Assembly: GCA_913060815.1 (NCBI GenBank)
Contig: CAJXSZ010000006.1
Coordinates: 1-64,000, forward strand
DNA length: 64,000 nucleotides
Origin: an uncultured Sulfitobacter sp.
Lineage (GTDB): Bacteria; Pseudomonadota; Alphaproteobacteria; Rhodobacterales; Rhodobacteraceae
Reading direction: 5' to 3'
Shown here: one piece after another, positions 56,500 to 64,000 of the stretch
How the letters are laid out: each line of letters begins with the position of its first letter
Numbering within the stretch: the first letter of the stretch is position 1
Position numbers and translations under genes: made by a program
The notes under the pieces: generated by a model
Told to the model about the DNA's origin: nothing
What the model saw: only the letters and a program-made list of their open reading frames with translations
Database searches by the model: none

Positions 56500-57867
56500 T
56501 TAACCCGCGCCGAATATTTCGCCCACAAATGCGGTCAGATCCGCCATGGGTCGCATTGCTATGCCGTCCACAACCACTGCCTTGCCGCCTTTTGGTGCAA
56601 TTGCGGAGGTAAAACCAAGTTTTTGCGCTTCTTTCAACCTGTTTTCGGTCTGTGTTGCAGGTCTGAGCGCGCCAGAGAGGCTAAGTTCCCCGAATACCAC
56701 GGTTTCTGCAGGTAGGGCTGTATCCTCGCGTGCGCTCAAAAGCGCGCAGGCTACGGCGAGATCGGCGGCGGGCTCTGATATTTTCATGCCACCAGCCACG
56801 TTAAGGTAGACATCAAGCCCCGCAAAGGGAATCCCGCAGCGCGCCTCGAGCACGGCGAGGATCATCGCCAGACGCCCGCCATCCCAGCCGACAACTGTGC
56901 GGCGCGCCTGCGAATGGGGGGAGGGAGCGACGAGGGCCTGTATCTCGACCAGCACGGGGCGGGTGCCCTCGATGCCCGCAAACACGACCGAGCCTGCGGC
57001 AGGCTCACCGCGCTCTGAGAGGAACAGGGCAGAGGGGTTTACGACTTCTGACAGGCCACGGCCCGTCATCTCGAACACGCCAATCTCGTCGGCGGGGCCG
57101 AAGCGGTTCTTGACCGAGCGCAGGATGCGGAAAGGGTGGCCACGCTCGCCCTCGAAGTAGAGCACGGTATCCACCATATGCTCGACCACGCGGGGGCCTG
57201 CGATCTGGCCCTCTTTAGTGACATGGCCCACCAGCACGATGGAAGTTCCCGTGCGTTTGGCAAAACTGGTCAGCTCATGGGAGGCGGCGCGCACCTGTGA
57301 GACAGAACCGGGGGCGCTTTCGACATTGTCTGCCCACATGGTCTGGATCGAATCGATGATGGCCAGCGCGGGGCGTTCTTTGTCGAGCGTAGTGAGGATG
57401 TCGCGTAGGTTTGTCTCTGCTCCCAGTTTCACGGCAGCTTCGGAGAGGCCAAGGCGTTGGGCACGCATGCGGACTTGGGCCGAGGCTTCCTCGCCCGAGA
57501 TATAGACGACCTTGAGGCCTTTGTTGGCAAAGGCTGCGGCGGCTTGGAGCAGGAGCGTTGATTTCCCGATGCCCGGATCACCGCCGACCAGAATGGCGGA
57601 TGCGGCCACAAGACCGCCTCCCAGAACGCGGTCCAACTCGGCCAAGCCTGACAGGGTGCGGGGTGGTGGGGCTTCCTCGGTCGCGAGGTCCATAAGTGCC
57701 ATCGACGATCCACGCCGCGCGCCCAATGACTTGGAGGGCGGACCTGCACTGATCCCCTTATCTTCTTGTATCGTGTTCCATTCGCCGCAATTATCGCAGC
57801 GTCCGGACCATTTGGAGTATCTGGCTGCACATTTTGTGCAGCTGAAGCTTTTTACAGGTTTTGCCAT
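56500..57867 (-). CDS. radA: DNA repair protein RadA
   Basis: A 455-residue RecA-like ATPase that promotes branch migration in recombination. It has the N-terminal C4 zinc finger (CTKCAARYSKWSGRCDNCG), Walker A GGDPGIGKSTLLLQ, the RadA-specific KNRFG motif (SVKNRFGPADEIGVFEM) and a C-terminal Lon-protease-like domain. Length is normal. It is the distal start of the leftward radA-cvpA-purF set, and diverges from the SH3b gene with 58 bases between starts. Confidence 0.95.
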   Translation of the reverse strand: MAKPVKSFSCTKCAARYSKWSGRCDNCGEWNTIQEDKGISAGPPSKSLGARRGSSMALMDLATEEAPPPRTLSGLAELDRVLGGGLVAASAILVGGDPGIGKSTLLLQAAAAFANKGLKVVYISGEEASAQVRMRAQRLGLSEAAVKLGAETNLRDILTTLDKERPALAIIDSIQTMWADNVESAPGSVSQVRAASHELTSFAKRTGTSIVLVGHVTKEGQIAGPRVVEHMVDTVLYFEGERGHPFRILRSVKNRFGPADEIGVFEMTGRGLSEVVNPSALFLSERGEPAAGSVVFAGIEGTRPVLVEIQALVAPSPHSQARRTVVGWDGGRLAMILAVLEARCGIPFAGLDVYLNVAGGMKISEPAADLAVACALLSAREDTALPAETVVFGELSLSGALRPATQTENRLKEAQKLGFTSAIAPKGGKAVVVDGIAMRPMADLTAFVGEIFGAG

Positions 57868-57925
57868 GCCGTCTTGTGCCTTTTGAGGCTGTCAGGATCA
57901 ATGGGAAAGACAGGGAGAATTAGGG

Positions 57926-58387
57926 ATGAAGGTATTTGTTCTGACGGCGGTGTTCGCCGTACTCGCACGCGGAGCGCTTGCGCAAGAATTCATGGTGGCT
58001 GGGATGCCTGACGGCTATCTTAACCTGCGCACCGGTCCGGGGACCAATTACAAGATCCTTACGCGGCTATTTCCCGATGATGATGTTTCTTACGTGGAAG
58101 AGCGCGGCAACTGGCTCAAGGTGCGGCTGCGCAACGGGGAGGTCGGCTGGGCTTCCGAGAAATTCCTGCACATCTATACCAACTACGACGGGACGATTCT
58201 GACGGTGCAGCAAACGCCGACAGGGCACCTCAACCTGCGTGAAGGACCCAGCGGCAAGCACCCGATCAAAGGCAGGCTTTTCCCCGGAGATACGGTGATA
58301 AACTATGCGCGCAAAGGGGCGTGGATCAGAGTACAGAACCGACGCGGCGATTTCGGCTGGGTGCATTCCAAATACCTCGCCTTCTAA
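57926..58387 (+). CDS. Secreted protein with two bacterial SH3 domains
   Basis: A 153-residue protein with a signal peptide (VFVLTAVFAVLARGALA, cleavage near AQ). Two SH3b modules follow: GYLNLRTGPGTNYKIL at about 30-45 and HLNLREGPSGKHPIKG at about 103-118, each followed by a W-containing strand (NWLKVR, AWIRVQ). Such modules bind peptidoglycan or other envelope parts. AGGGAG precedes the ATG. No enzyme domain is present. Confidence 0.85.
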   Translation: MKVFVLTAVFAVLARGALAQEFMVAGMPDGYLNLRTGPGTNYKILTRLFPDDDVSYVEERGNWLKVRLRNGEVGWASEKFLHIYTNYDGTILTVQQTPTGHLNLREGPSGKHPIKGRLFPGDTVINYARKGAWIRVQNRRGDFGWVHSKYLAF

Positions 58388-58399
58388 GCGAGTAGGCGG

Positions 58400-59206
58400 T
58401 TATTCCGCCGCTTTGGGAAGCTCGTAGACGCTGTTGTCGAGGGCGGTGCTGTCCAGCGGCTCTTCCTCGTCGCGCTCGGCATCTGCAACGCGCAATGTCG
58501 TCTCGCGGCCAAGATGCGGCAAAAGCTCGTTCATCTCTTCGGACAAGCGCGCGAGCTGTGCTGCGGCTACGCTTTCTTCGAGGTCTACCTCATGCAACCA
58601 GTGCTTCATCTCGGTTGAAATGGCTTTGGCCTGATCGAGGCGGCTGTTGAACAGGCTGATCTCTTCCTGACGCTGCTTGAGGAAACCGCGGGCACGGGCG
58701 ATCTTCTCATCCGAGTATACTTCGGCCAATTCGCGGCTGATGTGGCTCATCTGGGCTGCGGTCTCCAACAGGGCAGGCTCAAGCGTGCTTAGATCAGGGT
58801 GGTCGCGCAGATAGGCGAGCCGCTCGCGCACGGCGTCGAATTCGGAGCTGAGCTGGAACGTGCGACCACGGTCTGCAGCATGCACGGCGCCATAAGCACG
58901 CGCCACATCATCCATGGACATGGTGAAACGGCGGTGCGAATTCTCAAGCTGCATGATGCGGGCATTGGCGGGCAGGAAGAAACAAATGCCAGCGGCCAGA
59001 ACTGTGGCACCGATTTGCGCGTACATGCCTGCGTTCTCGACAGGCTCACCCGCGTACATCAGCGGGATATCAATCCACGCCCAATAGCCAAGCGCCGCCA
59101 TTATCGAAGCAGTGGTGAGGGCCGCAGCGCAGGCAACAAAGAACAGTAGCGCCAAACGCTGCATCACATATTGAAGGAAAAACCCGATGGTTTTCAGTTG
59201 TTGCAT
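58400..59206 (-). CDS. Membrane protein with coiled-coil domain, unknown
   Basis: A 268-residue protein. Two N-terminal membrane helices (about 16-45 and 62-80) are followed by a long helical, coiled-coil-like cytoplasmic region (residues 85-240) rich in Glu, Arg and Ala, with heptad-like spacing in the segment around residues 150-225. It has an acidic C-terminus (ADAERDEEEPLDST). No family is recognised. The ATG at 59206 is preferred over the TTG at 59209. It faces the SH3b gene tail-to-tail with a 12-base gap. Confidence 0.75.
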   Translation of the reverse strand: MQQLKTIGFFLQYVMQRLALLFFVACAAALTTASIMAALGYWAWIDIPLMYAGEPVENAGMYAQIGATVLAAGICFFLPANARIMQLENSHRRFTMSMDDVARAYGAVHAADRGRTFQLSSEFDAVRERLAYLRDHPDLSTLEPALLETAAQMSHISRELAEVYSDEKIARARGFLKQRQEEISLFNSRLDQAKAISTEMKHWLHEVDLEESVAAAQLARLSEEMNELLPHLGRETTLRVADAERDEEEPLDSTALDNSVYELPKAAE

Positions 59207-59344
59207 CAATCACCCCCAGGTGAATGGATGAGCAAGAAAACGCTCATTCTGTTGATTCTCAGCCTAAAGGGCTGGTGCTTTGCTGCAAAGGGAAAATTAA
59301 CCGTGTTTCTGCTGTAACGGGTGCGATTGTTTCCCCTGCCACAG

Positions 59345-59794
59345 TTAATCGGGGGTGTGATGCATGAATTGTTGTGTTTTCCAGCTTATAAGCAAGGAAG
59401 ACAGGATGCAGAAGGTAAACAGGTACAACCCCCACGCGACTTCGATGTGGCCGATACCGATTCCCTTTGCGATCGTGATATAGAGCGCGATGAGGAATAT
59501 GTCCGCCATGGCCAGCTTGCCCATTAGCTCAACGACCCCATGCGCGCGCGGGCTGAGCAGATCGAACTGGATCAGCGCCAGAGCGATGGTTTTAAGGTAG
59601 GGCGCGAACAGCGCAAAAACGGTAACCACGAGGGCAAGGAAAACATCGGACGCCCAGAGCGATTGAAGGCCCGTTATCACTGAAATTTCGCTAAGCCCGA
59701 AGAGCGGCAACAAACCTGCGCGCATCAAAGGTGCAAACCATGCCACGGGGTAGAGCACCAGAAGGGACAGGTTGAGGATTTGTAGAAGTCTCAT
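59345..59794 (-). CDS. PqiA-like inner-membrane protein
   Basis: A 149-residue protein with four membrane helices, resembling one repeat of paraquat-inducible protein A (PqiA). The characteristic piece is [17 protein letters not shown] near residues 90-106. E. coli PqiA has two such repeats, so this is a single-domain form. PqiA-type proteins take part in lipid or envelope transport with MCE proteins, but no MCE gene is nearby. It overlaps the alr stop by four bases. Confidence 0.83.
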   Translation of the reverse strand: MRLLQILNLSLLVLYPVAWFAPLMRAGLLPLFGLSEISVITGLQSLWASDVFLALVVTVFALFAPYLKTIALALIQFDLLSPRAHGVVELMGKLAMADIFLIALYITIAKGIGIGHIEVAWGLYLFTFCILSSLLISWKTQQFMHHTPD

Positions 59795-60834
59795 TCGGTC
59801 CAGTGTTTTTGGTAGCGCGTCCCGAGGCTGGTCAGGATTTCATAGCCGATGGTGCCTGCAAAACTTGCAACTTCGTCCACGGATTGCTGGGCGCCCAGCA
59901 GTTGCAAGCTTTGCGGTGCATCGGGCAGGGCGGTCACATCGACGGTGATCAGATCCATGGAGACGCGACCGACCACAGGCACCTCCATGCCATCCGAGTG
60001 TAGCTTCGCATTGGGCCCCATCGCACGGATCAGGCCGTCCGCATAACCTGCTGCAATCGTTGCGATTTTCGAGGGCCGTGTTGCCGTCCAGACATTGCCG
60101 TAGCCTACAGTTTCGCCCACAGCCACATCGCGGATCTGGATCACGGGAATATCAAGCGTTACAACGGGGTGTGCCGCGCCGAAAGGCTCCCCTCCGTACA
60201 GCCCGATACCCGGGCGTACCATATCATAGTGATACGCAGCCCCGAGCAACGTTCCGCCCGTCGCGGCGAGGGAGCGGGGCAGGCTCACCCCTTGGGTCAT
60301 ATCCTCGAATGCAGCATTTTGCTGTGCGTTCATCGGGTGATCGGGATCATCCGCGCAGGCGAGGTGAGACATCAGAAGGGTCGGGCCTTTCTCGATGATC
60401 TCGCTGCGCAAGCCCGCCCATTCCGCAGGTTCCATCCCCAAGCGGTTCATCCCTGTATCGAGCTGGATACCGAAGGAATGGTTCGGAAGGGCGGCAAAGT
60501 GGCGCTGCATCTGCTGGGCTGAATTGAGCATGGGAGTCAGCGACGCATCCGCTATGGATTGGGTGTCGCCCTCCATGTGGCCCGAGAAGACCGAGATGAC
60601 AGGGCCGTCCCCCAAGGCTTGGCGCAGGGCAACACCTTCCTCGGTTGCGGCAACAAAGAACTGCCGCGCACCCGCGTTGGCCAAATGCTGTGCGACGCGC
60701 CCCGCATCGAGGCCGTAAGCGTTTGCTTTCACCACCGCGGCCGTTTCGACCGATGCGATTTTGGCCAATGCCTGCCAGTTGGCAACAATGGCGGCGAGGT
60801 CGATGGTAAGAAGTCCTGTACTCATGGCGCCCAC
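59791..60834 (-). CDS. alr: Alanine racemase
   Basis: A 347-residue PLP enzyme making D-alanine for peptidoglycan. The lysine motif is [16 protein letters not shown] near residues 33-48, and VGYGNVW and [15 protein letters not shown] hold the family's other conserved segments. The GTG at 60834 has AAGGG five to six bases upstream; an ATG at 60825 three codons later gives the conserved start [13 protein letters not shown] and is the alternative. It lies upstream of the PqiA-like gene and downstream in gene order of dnaB. Confidence 0.92.
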   Translation of the reverse strand: MGAMSTGLLTIDLAAIVANWQALAKIASVETAAVVKANAYGLDAGRVAQHLANAGARQFFVAATEEGVALRQALGDGPVISVFSGHMEGDTQSIADASLTPMLNSAQQMQRHFAALPNHSFGIQLDTGMNRLGMEPAEWAGLRSEIIEKGPTLLMSHLACADDPDHPMNAQQNAAFEDMTQGVSLPRSLAATGGTLLGAAYHYDMVRPGIGLYGGEPFGAAHPVVTLDIPVIQIRDVAVGETVGYGNVWTATRPSKIATIAAGYADGLIRAMGPNAKLHSDGMEVPVVGRVSMDLITVDVTALPDAPQSLQLLGAQQSVDEVASFAGTIGYEILTSLGTRYQKHWTE

Positions 60835-61013
60835 GTTTTCCCTTAAAGGGCAGTGCCGTCAAGGGGATGCGTGCCGATGCCACAAGGAATGGTCCGATAG
60901 TCGAGGTGGAGCTCTCATCGTATAAACGGGCAATATACCGCTACGTCAGAACAACTATTGCTTGTGAGAGTGCCGATCCCCCTTAGACTGGCAAAAAAGA
61001 GGAGGAGACTGAT

Positions 61014-62324
61014 ATGAAAACGATCGCAAAGACGCTGGTGCCTGTGGCGCTAATGGCGGCGGGGCCTTTGGTGGCAAACCCGATTGACGGGCAATTGCCC
61101 AATGCGCCCGAATTGGCTGCCTATGGCGAGATGGCGGTGGGAGTGCGCCAGCTTGAAATGGTCAACCCCGACCAGATCAATATCCTAGCGATTGATCCTG
61201 CGGCGGATAAGCCCGACCCGCTGCCGCGCTATGACCGCGCGCTGACAGTCGAGATGTGGTATCCTGCAACGGAGGGCGCTTCGGGGTCGAACGAACTCAA
61301 GGCCTATTTGCGCGATGGCACCACCGAGGTGACACTGACAGGCCGCGCGATCCGCGATGCGGCGCCCGCGGTGGCAGAAGAGGCCTATCCGCTGGTTCTG
61401 ATCAGCCACGGCTATCCCGGCAATCGCTTTTTGCTGTCGCATCTGGCAGAGAACCTTGCGTCCAAGGGCTATGTTGTGGCCTCGATCGACCACCTCGACA
61501 GCACGTATCGCACGCAGTCTGCCTTTGGCTCGACGCTTGTAAACCGCTCGCTGGACCAGCTTTTTGTGCTGGAAGAGCTGGCAGGCCGCGCGGCGGACGG
61601 CGGCGAATTCGCGGGCCTCTATGACGCGGATAACACAGGCATCATTGGCTATTCCATGGGGGGCTACGGCGCGATCATCACCGCAGGCGGTGGCGTCACC
61701 GAAGCTTCCGTCGCTTACGGGTGGGGCGGCCCGCATGGTACGCTGGGTATCCACCAAGCAGGGTCCGATACCCATAACGCGTTGCCTGATCCGCGTGTGA
61801 AAACTGCCGTGGCCATCGGCCCGTGGGGTATGAACACGGGCTTCTGGGACGCCGAAGGTCTTGCAGGCGTGCAAATTCCGATGCTTTTCATGGCAGGATC
61901 ACAGGACGAGACCTCGCTGTACGAGAACGGTGTGCGTGCGATTTGGGACAATGTCTCGAGCGTCGAGACTGCGCTGCTCACTTATGTGAACGCAGGGCAC
62001 AATGCGGCAGCCCCGATGCCTGCGCCCGCGGAAAGCTATTATTTCAACGAGGACAAAGGCTTTAACATCTCCGAGCATTATAGCGATGCGGTTTGGGACA
62101 CAACGCGGATGAACAACATTGCCCAGCATTTTGTCACGGCGTGGATGGACCAGCGCCTCAAAGGGGACGCGGAGGCTGGCAGCTACCTTGATCTGGTAGA
62201 GGATTCAAACGCCGGTGTCTGGTCCGTGAACGAGGACGGTACCGAGAAGGAAGACCACAGCCACTGGAAAGGCTTTGCCAAAGGCACCGCAAAGGGCCTG
62301 ATGTATGAGGTGAAGAAGCCTTAA
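61014..62324 (+). CDS. Secreted alpha/beta hydrolase (dienelactone hydrolase/PAF-AH-like)
   Basis: A 436-residue protein with a signal peptide (TLVPVALMAAGPLVA, cleavage near AN). The hydrolase core begins around residue 80 with the strand-loop LVLISHGYPGNRFLLSHLAENLA, of which HG forms the oxyanion-hole region. The nucleophile is S214 in GYSMGGYG, and the catalytic Asp/His candidates are in GSQDETS and NAGHNAAAP. It is likely exported and acts on an unknown ester or lipid. Strong GAGGAGGAG precedes the ATG. A clear terminator follows at 62352. Confidence 0.85.
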   Translation: MKTIAKTLVPVALMAAGPLVANPIDGQLPNAPELAAYGEMAVGVRQLEMVNPDQINILAIDPAADKPDPLPRYDRALTVEMWYPATEGASGSNELKAYLRDGTTEVTLTGRAIRDAAPAVAEEAYPLVLISHGYPGNRFLLSHLAENLASKGYVVASIDHLDSTYRTQSAFGSTLVNRSLDQLFVLEELAGRAADGGEFAGLYDADNTGIIGYSMGGYGAIITAGGGVTEASVAYGWGGPHGTLGIHQAGSDTHNALPDPRVKTAVAIGPWGMNTGFWDAEGLAGVQIPMLFMAGSQDETSLYENGVRAIWDNVSSVETALLTYVNAGHNAAAPMPAPAESYYFNEDKGFNISEHYSDAVWDTTRMNNIAQHFVTAWMDQRLKGDAEAGSYLDLVEDSNAGVWSVNEDGTEKEDHSHWKGFAKGTAKGLMYEVKKP

Positions 62325-62351
62325 CAGCGGCTTTTACCAGAAGTTGAGAAG

Positions 62352-62381
62352 GGGCCGCGTGTAATGTGCGGCCCTTTTTTT
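62352..62381 (+). terminator. Rho-independent terminator
   Basis: The stem GGGCCGC-GTGTAATGT-GCGGCCC (62352-62374) is followed by seven T (62375-62381). It lies 28 bases after the hydrolase stop and ends its transcript. Confidence 0.93.
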
Positions 62382-62489
62382 ATGCGGGCGTCAGCGAAAC
62401 CGTACACATGAGTTTAGGGCCATAAGGTGCTGATCTGAAATTTAATTTATTTGCGTAGCCAGAGTTCTACCCAGGGTTATCCACGTAGA

Positions 62490-63986
62490 TCAGAACTCCT
62501 GATCGTCGCCATCCTGCTGCCACGGCTTGACCAGATTGCCAAAGCGGGTGAAGCGGCCCTCAAAGCTGAGATCGACCGTGCCGATGGGGCCGTGACGCTG
62601 CTTGCCGATGACAACTTCGGCGCGACCGTGCAGGCGCTCCATCTCTTCTTGCCAGATGGCCATTTTATCCAGCTCGTGATCACCGGGCTTCTCACGCTCT
62701 TTGTAGTATTCCTCACGGAACACAAACATCACCACATCGGCGTCTTGCTCGATCGAGCCTGATTCACGGAGGTCAGAGAGCTGCGGCCGCTTGTCCTCTC
62801 GGTTTTCAACCTGACGGCTGAGCTGGGACAGGGCGATGACGGGAATGTCGAGTTCCTTGGCGATGGCCTTAAGACCCATGGTGATCTCGGAAATCTCGTT
62901 CACGCGGTTCTCGTTCTTACCCGTGCCGCGCACCAGCTGGAGATAGTCGATGATCAATACATCAAGGCCGTGGGTCCGCTTGAGGCGACGCGCACGGGCG
63001 GCAAGCTGGGAGATGGGCAGGGCGGGCGTGTCGTCGATATAAAGCGGGCAGGCCTCCAGCGCCTTGGCTGCATCGACGAAGCGGCGAAACTCGGCCTCTG
63101 TCATGTCGCCCGAGCGGATTTGTTGGGACGGAATCTCGGAGGCCTCGGACAGGATACGCGCGGCGAGCTGTTCGGCGCTCATCTCGAGGCTGTAGAACCC
63201 GACAACGCCGCCGTCTGTGGCACCCTCTGACCCATCGGGAAGCTGACCGCGTTTGTAAGCCTTGGCCACGTTAAAGGCGATGTTGGTGGCAAGCGATGTT
63301 TTGCCCATTGAAGGGCGACCTGCGAGGATAAGAAGGTCGGAGCGGTGAAGACCGCCCAGTTTTTTATCCATATCAATCAGACCTGTAGAGACGCCCGATA
63401 GGCCACCGTCACGCTGATAGGCTGCATTGGCCACATTGACCGCATCGGTCACGGCTTTGAGGAAGCTCTGGAAGCCGCTTTCGGTCTGGCCCTGTTCGGC
63501 GAGTTTATAGAGGGCTTGTTCCGCCTCCACGATCTGCTCGCGCGGCTCATTCGCGACATCGACAGTGGCGGCCTTGGCGGCGATGTCACGGCCAAGACCA
63601 ATGAGATCGCGGCGCACGGCCAGATCATAGATCATCTGCGCATAGTCGCGCACGGCAAAGGCAGAGATCGCAGCGCCTGCAAGGCGGGCCAGATAGGCAG
63701 GGCCGCCGAGCTCTTTCAGGCCCTCGTCATCCTCCATAAACGCCTTGAGCGTAACGGGGCTGGCGAGATTGTTTTTAGCGATCCGTGCGGCCGCAATGTC
63801 AAAAATGCGCGCGTGCACGGGGTCATAGAAATGGTGTGGCCCGATAATGGAGGCGACGCGGTCATAGATGTCATTGTTGGTCAAAATCGCGCCCAGCAAC
63901 TGCTGCTCTGCCTCGATGGAGTGGGGCATAGTCTCGGCGGCCTGAACAGTGATACCAGTTGCGTTTACCGTTGAAATCTCGTTCAT
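62490..63986 (-). CDS. dnaB: Replicative DNA helicase DnaB
   Basis: The 498-residue hexameric replication-fork helicase. The N-terminal domain is recognised by PHSIEAEQQLLGAIL near residue 21-35. The RecA-like domain has Walker A GRPSMGKTSLATNIA, a Walker B region VLIIDYLQLV and the arginine-finger region ALSQLSRQVENR. Length is typical and no intein interrupts it. Its start is 14 bases from the window edge, with GGGGTAGG upstream. Confidence 0.96.
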   Translation of the reverse strand: MNEISTVNATGITVQAAETMPHSIEAEQQLLGAILTNNDIYDRVASIIGPHHFYDPVHARIFDIAAARIAKNNLASPVTLKAFMEDDEGLKELGGPAYLARLAGAAISAFAVRDYAQMIYDLAVRRDLIGLGRDIAAKAATVDVANEPREQIVEAEQALYKLAEQGQTESGFQSFLKAVTDAVNVANAAYQRDGGLSGVSTGLIDMDKKLGGLHRSDLLILAGRPSMGKTSLATNIAFNVAKAYKRGQLPDGSEGATDGGVVGFYSLEMSAEQLAARILSEASEIPSQQIRSGDMTEAEFRRFVDAAKALEACPLYIDDTPALPISQLAARARRLKRTHGLDVLIIDYLQLVRGTGKNENRVNEISEITMGLKAIAKELDIPVIALSQLSRQVENREDKRPQLSDLRESGSIEQDADVVMFVFREEYYKEREKPGDHELDKMAIWQEEMERLHGRAEVVIGKQRHGPIGTVDLSFEGRFTRFGNLVKPWQQDGDDQEF

Positions 63987-64000
63987 GACCTACCCCTTTT

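Noticed and set aside
56491..56512. GGCGCG...CGCGCC inverted repeat at the radA stop
   Set aside because: Overlaps the coding end and is followed by A-rich, not T-rich, sequence on the transcribed strand; likely base-composition chance.
59228..59247. ATGAGC-N8-GCTCAT inverted repeat upstream of the coiled-coil membrane protein
   Set aside because: Six-base arms only, with no supporting promoter elements; could easily be chance.
62477..62485. DnaA-box-like TTATCCACG near the end of dnaB
   Set aside because: A single near-match to the 9-base box, with no cluster and no AT-rich unwinding region; not evidence for a replication origin.

Overview
The window is one end of a contig from a GC-rich alphaproteobacterium, most probably a marine member of the Roseobacter group (Rhodobacteraceae). 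That placement rests on gene order and protein character: a complex I (nuo) operon interrupted by small extra genes and followed by birA-coaX-rnj; a leucine-degradation operon; a dnaB-alr-pqiA-like...radA-cvpA-purF block; and a tatABC-DUF815 / lipoprotein-pcm-surE block. The genus cannot be fixed from the sequence alone. The first 49 bases are not genomic. They are Illumina Nextera P7/i7 adapter sequence, so the true insert starts at base 50, inside glmS.

Layout. 50-2477 (minus): glmS (cut by the contig end) and glmU, amino-sugar and cell-wall precursor synthesis. 2624-4495 (plus): a HAD phosphatase (gph-like) and a DegT-type aminotransferase. 4645-14275 (plus): leucine/isovalerate catabolism, with isovaleryl-CoA dehydrogenase, an acyl-CoA synthetase, both methylcrotonyl-CoA carboxylase subunits, methylglutaconyl-CoA hydratase and HMG-CoA lyase. 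Interspersed are a zinc-ribbon membrane protein, an ASCH-domain protein and a glutathione transferase. A perfect palindrome precedes the first gene. 14471-15049: a lone membrane protein behind a strong hairpin.

15266-37173 (plus) is one long, tightly packed run: nuoA to nuoN with nine additional small genes embedded (a paralogue of the NuoE tail, three small membrane proteins, two lipoproteins, a secreted protein, a carboxymuconolactone-decarboxylase-like protein and a 23-residue membrane peptide). birA, coaX and RNase J follow, closed by a terminator at 37193-37223. Together the nuo genes encode all 14 subunits of NADH:quinone oxidoreductase.

37246-42684 (minus): DEAD-box helicase, glycosyltransferase, release factor RF3 and a Hint-domain protein. 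42824-46905 (plus): an unusual short-chain dehydrogenase, a sodium:solute symporter, an orphan ABC ATPase and two tandem Lin0512-family proteins. 46895-47560 (minus): a WYL regulator. 47736-50184 (plus): the Tat export system plus a DUF815 ATPase. 50258-57867 (minus): an NlpD-like lipoprotein, pcm, surE, an SDR, a small PilP/GspC-like protein, purF, cvpA and radA. 57926-63986: an SH3b protein, a coiled-coil membrane protein, a PqiA-like protein, alr, a secreted alpha/beta hydrolase and dnaB. No gap between genes exceeds about 225 bases. I saw no tRNA, rRNA, CRISPR array, insertion sequence or phage gene. The content is mainly housekeeping. The least explained part is the set of accessory genes inside the nuo operon.
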